A DNA stretch of 64,000 bases from Claveliimonas bilis. Lineage in GTDB: Bacteria > Bacillota > Clostridia > Lachnospirales > Lachnospiraceae. Under the pieces are notes generated by a model, which saw only the letters and a program-made list of their open reading frames with translations, had not been told where the DNA came from and made no database searches. Below are positions 43,537 to 52,311 of this stretch, piece by piece. Where the stretch lies: the NCBI RefSeq assembly GCF_030296775.1, contig NZ_AP027742.1, positions 1,736,001-1,800,000 of the forward strand, written 5' to 3'. Numbering within the stretch: position 1 is the stretch's first letter; each line of letters begins with the position of its first letter. Made by a program: the position numbers and the translations under genes.

Positions 43537-44409
43537 ATGAAGATCAAAAATCAAAATACGATTCCAAGTAAATATCTTCTTCTGATCGTTGTTGTTGTGT
43601 GCGGCATCTTACTGGGAGCGGAACGTTTTATGGACGGAGGTCCTCTTAGCTGGGTGGCAAATTATACCATCATTCCCATGCAAAAAGGGATCAGCTATGT
43701 AGGAACGTGGATGAGCGATCTCACAGATAATTTTGCAACTCTTAAGGATCTTCAAAAAGAAAACGAAGAACTGCAGGAGAGAATAGATACTCTGACCATC
43801 GACAATACCCGCTTAAGACAGGAGCAGTATGAACTGGAAAGACTGCAGGAACTCTATAAATTGGATCAGAATTATGCGGATTATGAAAAAGTCGGGGCAC
43901 ATGTGATCGCCAACAACGGAACGAACTGGTTCAGTTCCTTTACCATCGATAAAGGCAGCAATGACGGGATCCGCAAGGATATGAACGTACTGGCCGGAAG
44001 CGGTCTCGTAGGTATTGTTACAGATGTAGGACCCGATTATGCACAGGTTCGTTCCATTATCGACGATGGAAGTAATGTCAGCGGTATGGTTCTTTCCACT
44101 TCCGACCTCTGTATGGTACGCGGTGATCTGCAGCTTATGGAAGACGGCAGGATCCGCTTTGAAAAACTTCCCAACAATGATAACGAGATCGAGGTGGGAG
44201 AGCAGGTTGTGACCTCCCATATCAGCTCAACTTACCTCCAGGGACTTTTCATCGGATATATTTCCGAGATCAGTGTGGACTCCAACAATCTGACAAGATC
44301 CGGATATATTACTCCGGCAGTGGATTTTTCCAAACTTCAGGAAGTCCTTGTTATTACGACAACAAAGCAGGATCTTACGAATCAGGATGAAGGCAGCGAA
44401 GGTGAATAG
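43537..44409 (+). CDS. mreC: Rod-shape determining protein MreC
   Basis: This 290-aa bitopic protein has a membrane anchor at about 12-30, a coiled coil (about 65-110, LQKENEELQERIDTL) and two extracytoplasmic beta domains with the family block FTIDKGSNDGIRKDMNVLA (about 130-148). It links MreB to PBP2/RodA. The Glu/Asp-rich tail is usual. Confidence 0.95.
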   Translation: MKIKNQNTIPSKYLLLIVVVVCGILLGAERFMDGGPLSWVANYTIIPMQKGISYVGTWMSDLTDNFATLKDLQKENEELQERIDTLTIDNTRLRQEQYELERLQELYKLDQNYADYEKVGAHVIANNGTNWFSSFTIDKGSNDGIRKDMNVLAGSGLVGIVTDVGPDYAQVRSIIDDGSNVSGMVLSTSDLCMVRGDLQLMEDGRIRFEKLPNNDNEIEVGEQVVTSHISSTYLQGLFIGYISEISVDSNNLTRSGYITPAVDFSKLQEVLVITTTKQDLTNQDEGSEGE

Positions 44410-44412
44410 CCT

Positions 44413-44931
44413 ATGAAAAGAAAAGTTATTACATTTTGTATTATTATTATATGTTTCCTTCTGCAGTCTACTGTTTTTGCAGAGTTGACGTTTGCCTCTA
44501 TCCGTCCCAATCTGATGATCATTCTGACATCAGCTCTCGGTTTTATGAGAGGAAAAAAGACAGGGATGGCAGTAGGATTCTTCTCCGGTATTCTGATGGA
44601 TGTGTTCTGGGGGGAAACTCTTGGATTTTATGCGCTGATCCTTACAGTGATCGGCTATCTGAACGGAAGCTTTAAGCGTCTGTTTTATGATGAGGATATT
44701 AAGCTTCCGCTTGTCCTTATTGCGGGAAGCGAACTGGTTTACGGGCTGGTCATTTACATTTGTTTCTTTATGATGCAGGGTGATTTCCATTTCTTTTATT
44801 ACCTGATCCATCTGATCATGCCCGAATTGGTATATACTATTCTGGTAACGATTGTTTTATACCAGATCCTTCTCTACATGAACCGTAAATTAGAAGAAGA
44901 AGAACAAAGGAGTGCAAGTAAGTTTGTATAG
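44413..44931 (+). CDS. mreD: Rod-shape determining protein MreD
   Basis: The 172-aa polytopic membrane protein (five to six helices) contains the family blocks SIRPNLMIILTSALGFMRG (about 29-47) and FFSGILMDVFWGETLGFYAL. It is placed between mreC and the PBP2 gene, overlapping the latter by eight bases. Confidence 0.93.
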   Translation: MKRKVITFCIIIICFLLQSTVFAELTFASIRPNLMIILTSALGFMRGKKTGMAVGFFSGILMDVFWGETLGFYALILTVIGYLNGSFKRLFYDEDIKLPLVLIAGSELVYGLVIYICFFMMQGDFHFFYYLIHLIMPELVYTILVTIVLYQILLYMNRKLEEEEQRSASKFV

Positions 44932-47806
44932 TATTTGGGATCGCATTAAATCAACAATTGTCGAATTGTTTCAGAGGCGTCTTCTTGTGATGATCATTGT
45001 GTTTTGTATCCTGTTTACAGTTTTGGCCGGACGCTGTTTTCAGCTGCAGATTGTAGACGGTCAGTCCTATCTGGATGATTACCGGCTTCAGATCCAAAAA
45101 ACAAGAACGATACAGGGAACAAGAGGAAATATCTATGACCGGAACGGTAAGCTTCTGGCTTACAACGAGCTGGCCTATTCCGTGACTATCGAAGACAACG
45201 GGGAATATGACACAATTGCGGAGAAAAATAAGGAGCTTAATAAAGAGATCAGCCAGATCATAGAGATTGTTGAGAGCAATGGAGACTCTGTTATCAGCGA
45301 TTTCAGTATTGTTCTGGACGCCAATAATGAATATCAGTTTTCTATGACGAATGAAACACAGCGTCTTAGATTTGTGGCAGACGTATTCGGTGAGCAGAAG
45401 ATCGATGGCCTTGACGAGGAACAGCAGAATATGTCAGCAGCAGATATTATAGATTACCTTTGTACAGACGAAACCTATGGATATGGCATTGATCAGGATG
45501 AGTTGGAGAAGTCAGAAGTCCTGAAGCTCGTAAATATCCGCTACGCTATCAGCCTGAACAGTTTCCAGAAATATATTCCCACAACAGTGGCGGAAGATGT
45601 AAGCGAGGAAACCGTTGCCGGGATCATGGAACATATGGATGAACTTCAGGGAGTAGACATTGCGGAAGAATCTCTCCGGAAATATACAGACAGTAAATAT
45701 TTTGCCAATATTATCGGATATACAGGACAGATCTCACAGGAAGAATACAATGCCTTAAGTGATGAGGAAAAAGAGCAGTACGATCTGACAGATACCGTTG
45801 GAAAATCGGGACTGGAACAGGTACTGGACAGTACCCTTCAGGGAGAGAAAGGTGAAGTCAAGCTGTATGTAAACAGTGTGGGACGTGTGACAGAGACCGT
45901 CGGTGAAACGGAACCGAAAGCAGGAGACAATGTATATTTAACGATTGACGCGGATCTTCAGAAAGCAGCTTATGATATTTTAGAGCAGGAAATCGCGGGA
46001 ATCCTTCTTGCGAAAATGCAGAATATTCTGGATTATGACCGCAGCGGAACAGAAGATGCGGCAGATGTCATCGTTGCCAGCGGAGATGCCTACAATGCTT
46101 TTATTTCTAATGATATTGTAGATATGAGCCATTTTTCCGCTGAGGATGCAGGAAGTGCTGAAAAATCCGTGTACAGCAAATTCTCTTCCTATAAAGAGCA
46201 GGTGATCGGACAGCTTACTTCCATTTTGCAGGATGGGAACAGTACCGTTTACAGCAATCTCTCTAAAGAATGGAAAGCCTATCTTACGTATCTTGTCAGC
46301 GATGTACTGACAGACAGCGCCGGCATCATTGATTCTGACGCCATCGATACGGATGATGAAACCTACAGCGAATGGATTTCCGGAGGAGATATTAATATTT
46401 ATACTTATCTGAACTATGCAATATCCCAGAACTGGGTGGACTCATCCAAACTGCAGGATTATCTGGAATCCGGGGAAAAGTATTCAGACTCCTCGGAGAT
46501 ATATAATGCGATCGTAACTTATCTTACAGACCGTGTGCAGACAGATACCAGCTTTGATAAACTGATCTATCAGTATATGATCAAGGCCGGCACGGTGACA
46601 GGCAGTGAACTTTGCCGGATCCTCTATGAGCAGGGAGTGCTGGAGTGGGATGAAACACAGTACAATAATCTGGCATCCGGAGCTACCGGAGCTTATGATT
46701 TCCTGAGATCCAAGATCCAGTCTCTGGAGATTACGCCGGGACAGCTGGGATTGGAGCCGTGTTCAGGATCTGTGGTGATTACCGATCCGGATAACGGTGA
46801 TGTGCTGGCATGTGTTTCCTATCCGGGATATGACAACAACCGCCTGGCCAATACGATGGACAGTGCATATTTCAATGAACTGAATACGAATTCCTCTCTG
46901 CCTCTTTACAACCGTGCCACTCAGGAGACGACAGCACCCGGTTCTACTTATAAGCCGCTGTCAGCTGTAGCCGGTCTGACGGAGGGAGCGGTTACACTTG
47001 ATACGGCAGTTTACTGTGACGGTGTTTATGACAACATCAGCCCATCTGTTCGCTGCTGGATCTATCCCAGCAGTCACGGAACCATGGATGTCGTCAGCGG
47101 TATAACCAATTCCTGTAACGAATATTTTAATAACCTGGGTTATCAGCTGGGTATTCAGGAAGACGGAACCTATTCCAGTGACGTCGGTCTGGAGAAGCTG
47201 AAAAAATACGCTGAGATGTTCGGTCTGGGTGAAACGTCGGGTCTTGAAATACCGGAAACAGATCCGCAGATATCTACGGAAGACTCTGTACGTTCTGCTA
47301 TGGGACAGGGCAACAACAACTTTACGACAAGCCAGCTTGCAAGATATATTACAGCAGTTGCAAATCAGGGAACTCTCTACGAACTTACGCTGCTCGACCG
47401 GGTAGAAAAGGTGGATGGCACAGTCGAGAAAGAATATGAAGCCAAAAGCCAGAAGATCGAAGGAATCTCTTCAACCACCTGGAATGCAGTAAATGCCGGT
47501 ATGCAGGGCGTGGTACAGAACAGCAGTGTCTTTCCGGAAATTAATGCCAGCGGCATCAGCGTATCCGGGAAGACAGGTACCGCTCAGCAGAGTAATGAGC
47601 ATGCAGACCATGGATTATTTGTAGCATTTGCTCCAAGTGAAAGTCCTGAGATCGCCATGGCTCTTCGTATCGCAAACGGATACAGCTCCACCTATGCTTC
47701 TGAAGTAGGCAGCGCAATCCTGCAATACTATTATCAGATTACAGATTCTTCTGAATTAATTACAGGACAGGCAGCCGAAATAGCAGCTACAACACATGGA
47801 GATTAA
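44924..47806 (+). CDS. mrdA: Penicillin-binding protein 2 with a roughly 250-residue insertion
   Basis: The 960-aa class B transpeptidase of the elongasome crosslinks peptidoglycan laid down with RodA. It has a membrane anchor (about 20-40), a dimerisation/pedestal domain with RGNIYDRNGKLLA (about 67-79), and a transpeptidase domain with Ser674 in STYK, SCN at 730-732 and KTG at 883-885. Between TIDADLQKAAYDILE and SGSVVITDPDNGDVLA lies an extra, mostly acidic and helical segment (about residues 363-610) not found in typical 600-700-aa PBP2. TTG 44924 fits ribosome site aaaggag; GTG 44912 overlaps that site. Confidence 0.93.
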   Translation: MYSIWDRIKSTIVELFQRRLLVMIIVFCILFTVLAGRCFQLQIVDGQSYLDDYRLQIQKTRTIQGTRGNIYDRNGKLLAYNELAYSVTIEDNGEYDTIAEKNKELNKEISQIIEIVESNGDSVISDFSIVLDANNEYQFSMTNETQRLRFVADVFGEQKIDGLDEEQQNMSAADIIDYLCTDETYGYGIDQDELEKSEVLKLVNIRYAISLNSFQKYIPTTVAEDVSEETVAGIMEHMDELQGVDIAEESLRKYTDSKYFANIIGYTGQISQEEYNALSDEEKEQYDLTDTVGKSGLEQVLDSTLQGEKGEVKLYVNSVGRVTETVGETEPKAGDNVYLTIDADLQKAAYDILEQEIAGILLAKMQNILDYDRSGTEDAADVIVASGDAYNAFISNDIVDMSHFSAEDAGSAEKSVYSKFSSYKEQVIGQLTSILQDGNSTVYSNLSKEWKAYLTYLVSDVLTDSAGIIDSDAIDTDDETYSEWISGGDINIYTYLNYAISQNWVDSSKLQDYLESGEKYSDSSEIYNAIVTYLTDRVQTDTSFDKLIYQYMIKAGTVTGSELCRILYEQGVLEWDETQYNNLASGATGAYDFLRSKIQSLEITPGQLGLEPCSGSVVITDPDNGDVLACVSYPGYDNNRLANTMDSAYFNELNTNSSLPLYNRATQETTAPGSTYKPLSAVAGLTEGAVTLDTAVYCDGVYDNISPSVRCWIYPSSHGTMDVVSGITNSCNEYFNNLGYQLGIQEDGTYSSDVGLEKLKKYAEMFGLGETSGLEIPETDPQISTEDSVRSAMGQGNNNFTTSQLARYITAVANQGTLYELTLLDRVEKVDGTVEKEYEAKSQKIEGISSTTWNAVNAGMQGVVQNSSVFPEINASGISVSGKTGTAQQSNEHADHGLFVAFAPSESPEIAMALRIANGYSSTYASEVGSAILQYYYQITDSSELITGQAAEIAATTHGD

Positions 47807-47826
47807 AGGTAAGGAGAGTTTTCGCT

Positions 47827-48417
47827 GTGAAAGATCATGTCATGATTAAAAGCAACCGATACGGCTTAACAGTTTATTTAGACAAAGAAATGCCTTTTGA
47901 TGAGCTGTTAATGGAGATAGAAAACAAATTCAGGGCCTCCGTCCACTTCTTTGAAGGTACAGGGATGGCAGTCCGATTTGAGAACCGTATTCTTACCAAA
48001 GAGGAAGAGCAAAAAATCGTGGATACTATATCCGAAGCAGCAAAAATACAAATCCTGTGTATACTGGATTACGATGAAAAAACGGACAAGATGTACAAAA
48101 GCGCCGTAGATCAGACTCTGGCAGAAATGCCGGAGCCCGACGGACGGTTCTACAGGGGGACACTGAAGAAAAAGCAGGTGTTGGAATCAGAAACCAGCAT
48201 TGTGATCATCGGAGATGTAGAGGAAGGTGCAACCGTTGTTTCCAAAGGAAATATTGTAATTATTGGAACTCTGTTCGGTTGTGCTCAAGCCGGAGCATCA
48301 GGACGAAAAGACGCTTTCATCGCCGCTCTTCATATGGAACCGGAAAAACTTCGCATCGGCGACAGGAAAGTAAAACCAGTGATAGGAGGAAATTATTCAT
48401 GGGCGAGGTTATCGTAA
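47827..48417 (+). CDS. minC: Septum site-determining protein MinC
   Basis: This 196-aa inhibitor of FtsZ assembly has an N-terminal FtsZ-binding domain (about 5-100) and a C-terminal right-handed beta-helix (about 118-180; LESETSIVIIGDVEEGATVV, then GNIVIIGTLFGCAQAG). GTG start with ggtaagg upstream. It ends after GNYSWARLS and lacks the further strand usually found at the end of the C-terminal domain, so it is shorter than E. coli MinC (231 aa). minD starts 19 bases before its end. Confidence 0.93.
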   Translation: MKDHVMIKSNRYGLTVYLDKEMPFDELLMEIENKFRASVHFFEGTGMAVRFENRILTKEEEQKIVDTISEAAKIQILCILDYDEKTDKMYKSAVDQTLAEMPEPDGRFYRGTLKKKQVLESETSIVIIGDVEEGATVVSKGNIVIIGTLFGCAQAGASGRKDAFIAALHMEPEKLRIGDRKVKPVIGGNYSWARLS

Positions 48418-49190
48418 TTACATCAGGAAAAGGCGGGGTTGGTAAGACAACCACGACGGCAAATATCGGAGCAGGACTTTCACAGGCAGATAAAAAGGTT
48501 ATTATCGTAGACACAGATCTGGGGCTTCGGAATCTGGATGTGGTCATGGGACTGGAAAATTTTATCGTGTATAATCTGGTAGATGTAATAGAAGGCAGCT
48601 GCCGTCTGAAGCAGGCGCTGATCCGGGATAAAAGATATGAGAATCTTTATCTGCTTCCGTCTGCGCAGACAAAAGATAAATCTGCCGTCTCTCCGGGACA
48701 GATGAAAAAACTTACAGCAGAGCTTAAGGAAGAATACGATTATGTTCTTCTGGACTGTCCCGCCGGAATAGAGCAGGGCTTTCAAAACGCCATTGCCGGG
48801 GCGGACCGGGCAATCGTTGTCACTACCCCGGAAGTCTCGTCTATCCGTGACGCGGACCGTATTATCGGGCTTCTTGAGGCAGAGAAGATCGGACGCTGTG
48901 AACTGATCATCAACCGGATCCGTATGGATATGGTAAAAAAAGGAGATATGATGTCTGTAGACGATGTGACGGAGATCCTCTCCATTCCTCTTTTGGGAGC
49001 CATACCGGACGACGAGCAGGTCGTGATCGGAACAAATCAGGGGGAACCGGTTATATCTATGGAGTCAAGAGCCGGACAGGCCTATCGGAATATATGCCGC
49101 CGGATCCTGGGAGAGGATATTCCTTTTATGGATCTGAACGGAAATGGGGGACTGCTCTCTAAGCTTTCCCAGATCTTCCATAAAAATTAA
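48399..49190 (+). CDS. minD: Septum site-determining protein MinD
   Basis: The 263-aa membrane-binding ATPase recruits MinC. It has the deviant Walker A KGGVGKTTTTANIG (11-24), switch I DTDLGLRNLDVVMGLEN (about 38-54), Walker B LLDCPAGIEQGF (about 117-128) and a C-terminal amphipathic membrane helix (GLLSKLSQIFHK). ATG 48399 has aggagg eight bases upstream; open frame continues before it but carries no homology. Confidence 0.97.
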   Translation: MGEVIVITSGKGGVGKTTTTANIGAGLSQADKKVIIVDTDLGLRNLDVVMGLENFIVYNLVDVIEGSCRLKQALIRDKRYENLYLLPSAQTKDKSAVSPGQMKKLTAELKEEYDYVLLDCPAGIEQGFQNAIAGADRAIVVTTPEVSSIRDADRIIGLLEAEKIGRCELIINRIRMDMVKKGDMMSVDDVTEILSIPLLGAIPDDEQVVIGTNQGEPVISMESRAGQAYRNICRRILGEDIPFMDLNGNGGLLSKLSQIFHKN

Positions 49191-49207
49191 GGGGGCGCAA
49201 AAGCAGT

Positions 49208-49420
49208 ATGGTGAGACGGTCTTCAGTGAGAATTGCAAAAGACAGGCTGAAGGTGCTGGTGGGAACGGACCGGATGCAGTGCAAACCGGATTTTTACGAA
49301 AAGATCAGCCGTGAGCTATACCAGACACTTTCCAAATATATTGAAATTACACCGGAGGAATTTGAAGTCTCTTATACAAGGACGCATGTACATATCAAAT
49401 TTACAGGAGAAAAGCAGTGA
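49208..49420 (+). CDS. minE: Cell division topological specificity factor MinE, short form
   Basis: The 70-aa protein includes the MinD-contact strand (IAKDRLKVLVGTDR, 9-22) and the C-terminal anti-MinCD dimerisation domain (LSKYIEITPEEFEV). E. coli MinE is 88 aa and starts with a membrane-targeting amphipathic helix; here only eight residues precede the IAK segment, and there is no room for extension after the minD stop. Mechanistic consequences are inferred. Confidence 0.92.
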   Translation: MVRRSSVRIAKDRLKVLVGTDRMQCKPDFYEKISRELYQTLSKYIEITPEEFEVSYTRTHVHIKFTGEKQ

Positions 49421-50547
49421 AATTTCTTAAAATAACAAAACCTTATCATCTGAAAGATTATAAATTCACTCTGATCATACTTGTCATGGCCATCTCTTTT
49501 TTAGGCGTGCTGGTTATCGGAAGTGCAAATGAATCCTATCAGGGAAAACAGATCATCGGTCTGGTAGCCGCTGTCATTTTGATGGTCGTTGTATCTGTGA
49601 TCGATTATGTATGGATTGCAAACTTTTACTGGATCTTGTATATCCTTTCCGTAGGGATGCTTGCCATTGTACTGATTCCCGGCGTAGGAGAGGTAGTCAA
49701 CGGAGCGCGGCGCTGGATCAATCTGGGATTTACCAATTTTCAGCCTTCAGAGCTTGCAAAAATCTTTCTGATCATTTTCTTCGCAAAATTTATTATGGTT
49801 CATGAAGAGGATTTGAGCAGCAAAAGGACAATTTTAAAGGCAGTTATATTGATCGTTATACCTCTTGTATTGATTTTTGAGGAACCGAACCTCTCTACTA
49901 CTATTTGTACAGCCGCTTTATTCTGTGTGCTGATGTATGTGGGCGGGCTGTCTTACCGCTTCATTGGGATTGTGCTGCTCGTCACAGTGCCGACGGCAAT
50001 TATTTTGCTAAGTCTTATTGTGCAGCCGGATCAGAAGATCCTGGACGATTATCAGCAAAAGCGTATTCTTGCCTGGCTGAATCCGGAGGAATATGCCAGC
50101 GATGAAGCCTATCAGCAGAACAATTCCGTCATGGCAATCGGATCCGGTCAGCTGACAGGAAAAGGGCTGAACAATAATACAACAACTTCTGTAAAAAACG
50201 GAAACTTTATTCTGGAGCCCCAGACAGACTTTATTTTTGCAATTGTTGGAGAAGAATTAGGTTTTGTGGGTTGCTGTATTGTTATTGTTTTGTTATTATT
50301 AATCGTGATACAATGTATTGTAATAGGGATCCGAGCCCAGGATACAACGGGCAGAATCATCTGCTGCGGGGTCGGATCCCTGATCGGGATACAAACTTTT
50401 ATTAATATTGCTGTTGCAACACAGATTTTCCCTAACACAGGAATTCCCCTTCCATTTGTAAGTTATGGACTTACTTCTCTGTGGAGTATGTATCTGGGAA
50501 TTGGAATCGTTCTGAATGTGGGGCTGCAGCCGAAAAAATATCAGTAA
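49417..50547 (+). CDS. rodA: Peptidoglycan glycosyltransferase RodA (FtsW/RodA/SpoVE family)
   Basis: This 376-aa SEDS polymerase has ten predicted helices and polymerises lipid II for lateral wall growth with PBP2. The family blocks GVGEVVNGARRWINLG (about 88-103), FQPSELAKI (about 108-116), DFIFAIVGEELG (about 270-281) and the C-terminal NTGIPLPFVSYGLTSL are clear. GTG start overlaps the minE stop (GTGA). Confidence 0.95.
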   Translation: MKFLKITKPYHLKDYKFTLIILVMAISFLGVLVIGSANESYQGKQIIGLVAAVILMVVVSVIDYVWIANFYWILYILSVGMLAIVLIPGVGEVVNGARRWINLGFTNFQPSELAKIFLIIFFAKFIMVHEEDLSSKRTILKAVILIVIPLVLIFEEPNLSTTICTAALFCVLMYVGGLSYRFIGIVLLVTVPTAIILLSLIVQPDQKILDDYQQKRILAWLNPEEYASDEAYQQNNSVMAIGSGQLTGKGLNNNTTTSVKNGNFILEPQTDFIFAIVGEELGFVGCCIVIVLLLLIVIQCIVIGIRAQDTTGRIICCGVGSLIGIQTFINIAVATQIFPNTGIPLPFVSYGLTSLWSMYLGIGIVLNVGLQPKKYQ

Positions 50548-50581
50548 CCTGTTTTTTACTAATGTGAGGAGGAATCGTTGT

Positions 50582-50974
50582 ATGAATATTGGTCTTATTG
50601 CCCACGATGGGAAAAAGACGCTGATGCAGAATTTTTGCATCGCGTATCGCGGGATTTTGAGCAAGCACAATCTGTTTGCAACAGGAACAACCGGAAGGTT
50701 AATAGAAGAAGTAACCAATTTGTCCATTCACAAATATCTGGCGGGCCATCTCGGAGGCGAACAGCAGATGAGCGCCCAGATTGCGCAGAATGATATTGAT
50801 GCCCTGATTTTTTTAAGAGATCCTATGGCAAAACCCCATGAACCTGAAGTGAACGGAGTAATCAAGCTTTGCGACATGCATAATATTCCTATGGCGACAA
50901 ATCTCGCCACAGCAGAATTAATTATACTTTCAATAGACAGAGGAGATTTAGATTGGCGTGAAATATACAGGTAA
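50582..50974 (+). CDS. mgsA: Methylglyoxal synthase homologue
   Basis: The 130-aa protein of the MgsA fold converts dihydroxyacetone phosphate to methylglyoxal. Conserved are AHDGKK (7-12), the phosphate loop ATGTTGRLI (about 38-46), FLRDPM and KPHEPEV (His). The catalytic base, Asp71 of the E. coli enzyme in GGDQQ, is Glu here (LGGEQQ, 60-65), read directly as gaa at 50759-50761. It is flanked by rodA and dacA, overlapping the latter by 17 bases; this position is common in clostridia. Confidence 0.9.
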   Translation: MNIGLIAHDGKKTLMQNFCIAYRGILSKHNLFATGTTGRLIEEVTNLSIHKYLAGHLGGEQQMSAQIAQNDIDALIFLRDPMAKPHEPEVNGVIKLCDMHNIPMATNLATAELIILSIDRGDLDWREIYR

Positions 50975-51929
50975 AAAGACATCGCTTATTCTTTGCGCAG
51001 CCGGAATTTCGCTGCTGATATCCGGGTGCGGCGCTGGAAGCGCTGTGACATCCTTTGAAAAAGAGAATTATAATAAAAGTATCTATGAGGCGGAATTGTT
51101 TGCTGAGGATCTCTGTGTGACAGATTCTGATGTATCCATCTCCGGTTTTGAGGGGGATTCTTCGCTCCATGCGGAAGGCCTGTTTGATCTGACTGATCAC
51201 ACGGTAGAGTATGGATATAATCTTTTTGAAAGATTATATCCGGCAAGTACCACAAAGATCTTAACAGCCCTTGTAGCAATCAAAAATTCCGATATGGACG
51301 ATGTCGTCACTGTCAGCAGAAATGCAGCTGCGTCAAGCTTTGGCTGGGAAGATCAGGTATGCGGCCTCCAGGAAGGGGACCAGCTGACCATGAGAGATCT
51401 TTTGTACGGGCTGCTGCTTTGGTCCGGAAATGATAATGCAGTCGCCATTGCAGAACATGTCGGCGGAGATGTGGATACTTTTATGGAGATGGTAAATGAC
51501 CAGGCCGCGGAGTTGATGGCTACCGGGACGCATTTTGTTACGCCCAACGGTCTCCATGATCCGGATCATTATACAACTGCATACGATCTGTATCTGATCT
51601 TTAATGAATGCATTAAACATGAGGAATTTATGGATATTATCAGTGCTTCATCCTATACGGCAAATGTGACCGGTGCTGACGGGACAGCAAGACAGCTTAC
51701 ATGGGAACCGACCAATTACTATGCCAGAGGAGCGGCCGCTCTGCCGGAAGGCGCAACTGTGATCGGCGGCAAAACAGGATACACAGGGGATGCAGGAGAC
51801 TGTCTTGTTCTTCTCTGTGAGAACGACAGTGGAGATCAATATATATCTATTGTTATGGGAGCAGCGGATAAGCCGACTTTATATGAAGATATGACAGCAC
51901 TGATCGATCAGATCCCTTCGTTGGAATAA
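50958..51929 (+). CDS. D-alanyl-D-alanine carboxypeptidase, lipoprotein form
   Basis: The 323-aa low-molecular-weight penicillin-binding protein trims the terminal D-Ala of peptidoglycan stem peptides. It has the active-site STTK in YPASTTKILTALVA (about 94-107), SGN in LLWSGNDNAVAI (about 155-166) and KTG in GGKTGYTGDAG (about 272-282). A lipobox LLISGC at about 19-24 makes it lipid-anchored; it lacks the C-terminal amphipathic anchor of DacA. GTG start at 50958 lies inside mgsA. Confidence 0.93.
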   Translation: MKYTGKKTSLILCAAGISLLISGCGAGSAVTSFEKENYNKSIYEAELFAEDLCVTDSDVSISGFEGDSSLHAEGLFDLTDHTVEYGYNLFERLYPASTTKILTALVAIKNSDMDDVVTVSRNAAASSFGWEDQVCGLQEGDQLTMRDLLYGLLLWSGNDNAVAIAEHVGGDVDTFMEMVNDQAAELMATGTHFVTPNGLHDPDHYTTAYDLYLIFNECIKHEEFMDIISASSYTANVTGADGTARQLTWEPTNYYARGAAALPEGATVIGGKTGYTGDAGDCLVLLCENDSGDQYISIVMGAADKPTLYEDMTALIDQIPSLE

Positions 51930-51966
51930 AGAAAACAAACTTTCAGCAGGAAAAGTTGCAAATAAA

Positions 51967-52001
51967 AAGAGGGGAACCCGTTTTTCCGGGCTGCCCCTCT
52001 T
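51967..52001. terminator. Bidirectional terminator between dacA-like gene and DUF378 gene
   Basis: Stem aagaggggaacccg / cgggctgcccctctt (two mismatched bases) with a T-rich loop serves both convergent genes. Confidence 0.85.
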
Positions 52002-52004
52002 GAT

Positions 52005-52217
52005 TTATGAACGGGAATCGGAGAAAGTTCCAATTCTTCCAAACAGACTGATCAGGTAAAGTCCGCACAATCCGACCAGTGTGTAAATGATCCGCGAGAT
52101 CCATGTGAGATTGCCGAAAAGAAATGCCACCAGATCAAAACGGAAAATGCCGATCAACAGCCAGTTGATCGCCCCGATAATAACAAGGGTTAATGCAATA
52201 TTGTCAAACCATTTCAT
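52005..52217 (-). CDS. DUF378 membrane protein
   Basis: The 70-aa protein has two membrane helices (about 5-27 and 36-60) and the DUF378 signature (DNIALTLVIIGAINWLLIG, then IIYTLVGLCGLYL). Widespread in Firmicutes; function unknown. aaggagga lies in front of the ATG on the minus strand. Confidence 0.9.
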   Translation of the reverse strand: MKWFDNIALTLVIIGAINWLLIGIFRFDLVAFLFGNLTWISRIIYTLVGLCGLYLISLFGRIGTFSDSRS

Positions 52218-52311
52218 ATGATTTCCTCCTTTTTATCAGATGATGATATTATGTGCGGGAAATCCCAAAATATGCATGCCATAAAATTGATGGAAAGGAC
52301 CTTTTTCTTTT

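Noticed and set aside
48279-48398. N-terminal extension of MinD by 40 residues
   Set aside because: The open frame before ATG 48399 is the out-of-frame shadow of minC; MinD proteins begin with the MGEVIVITSGKGGVGKT-type start and the ribosome site is at 48385.
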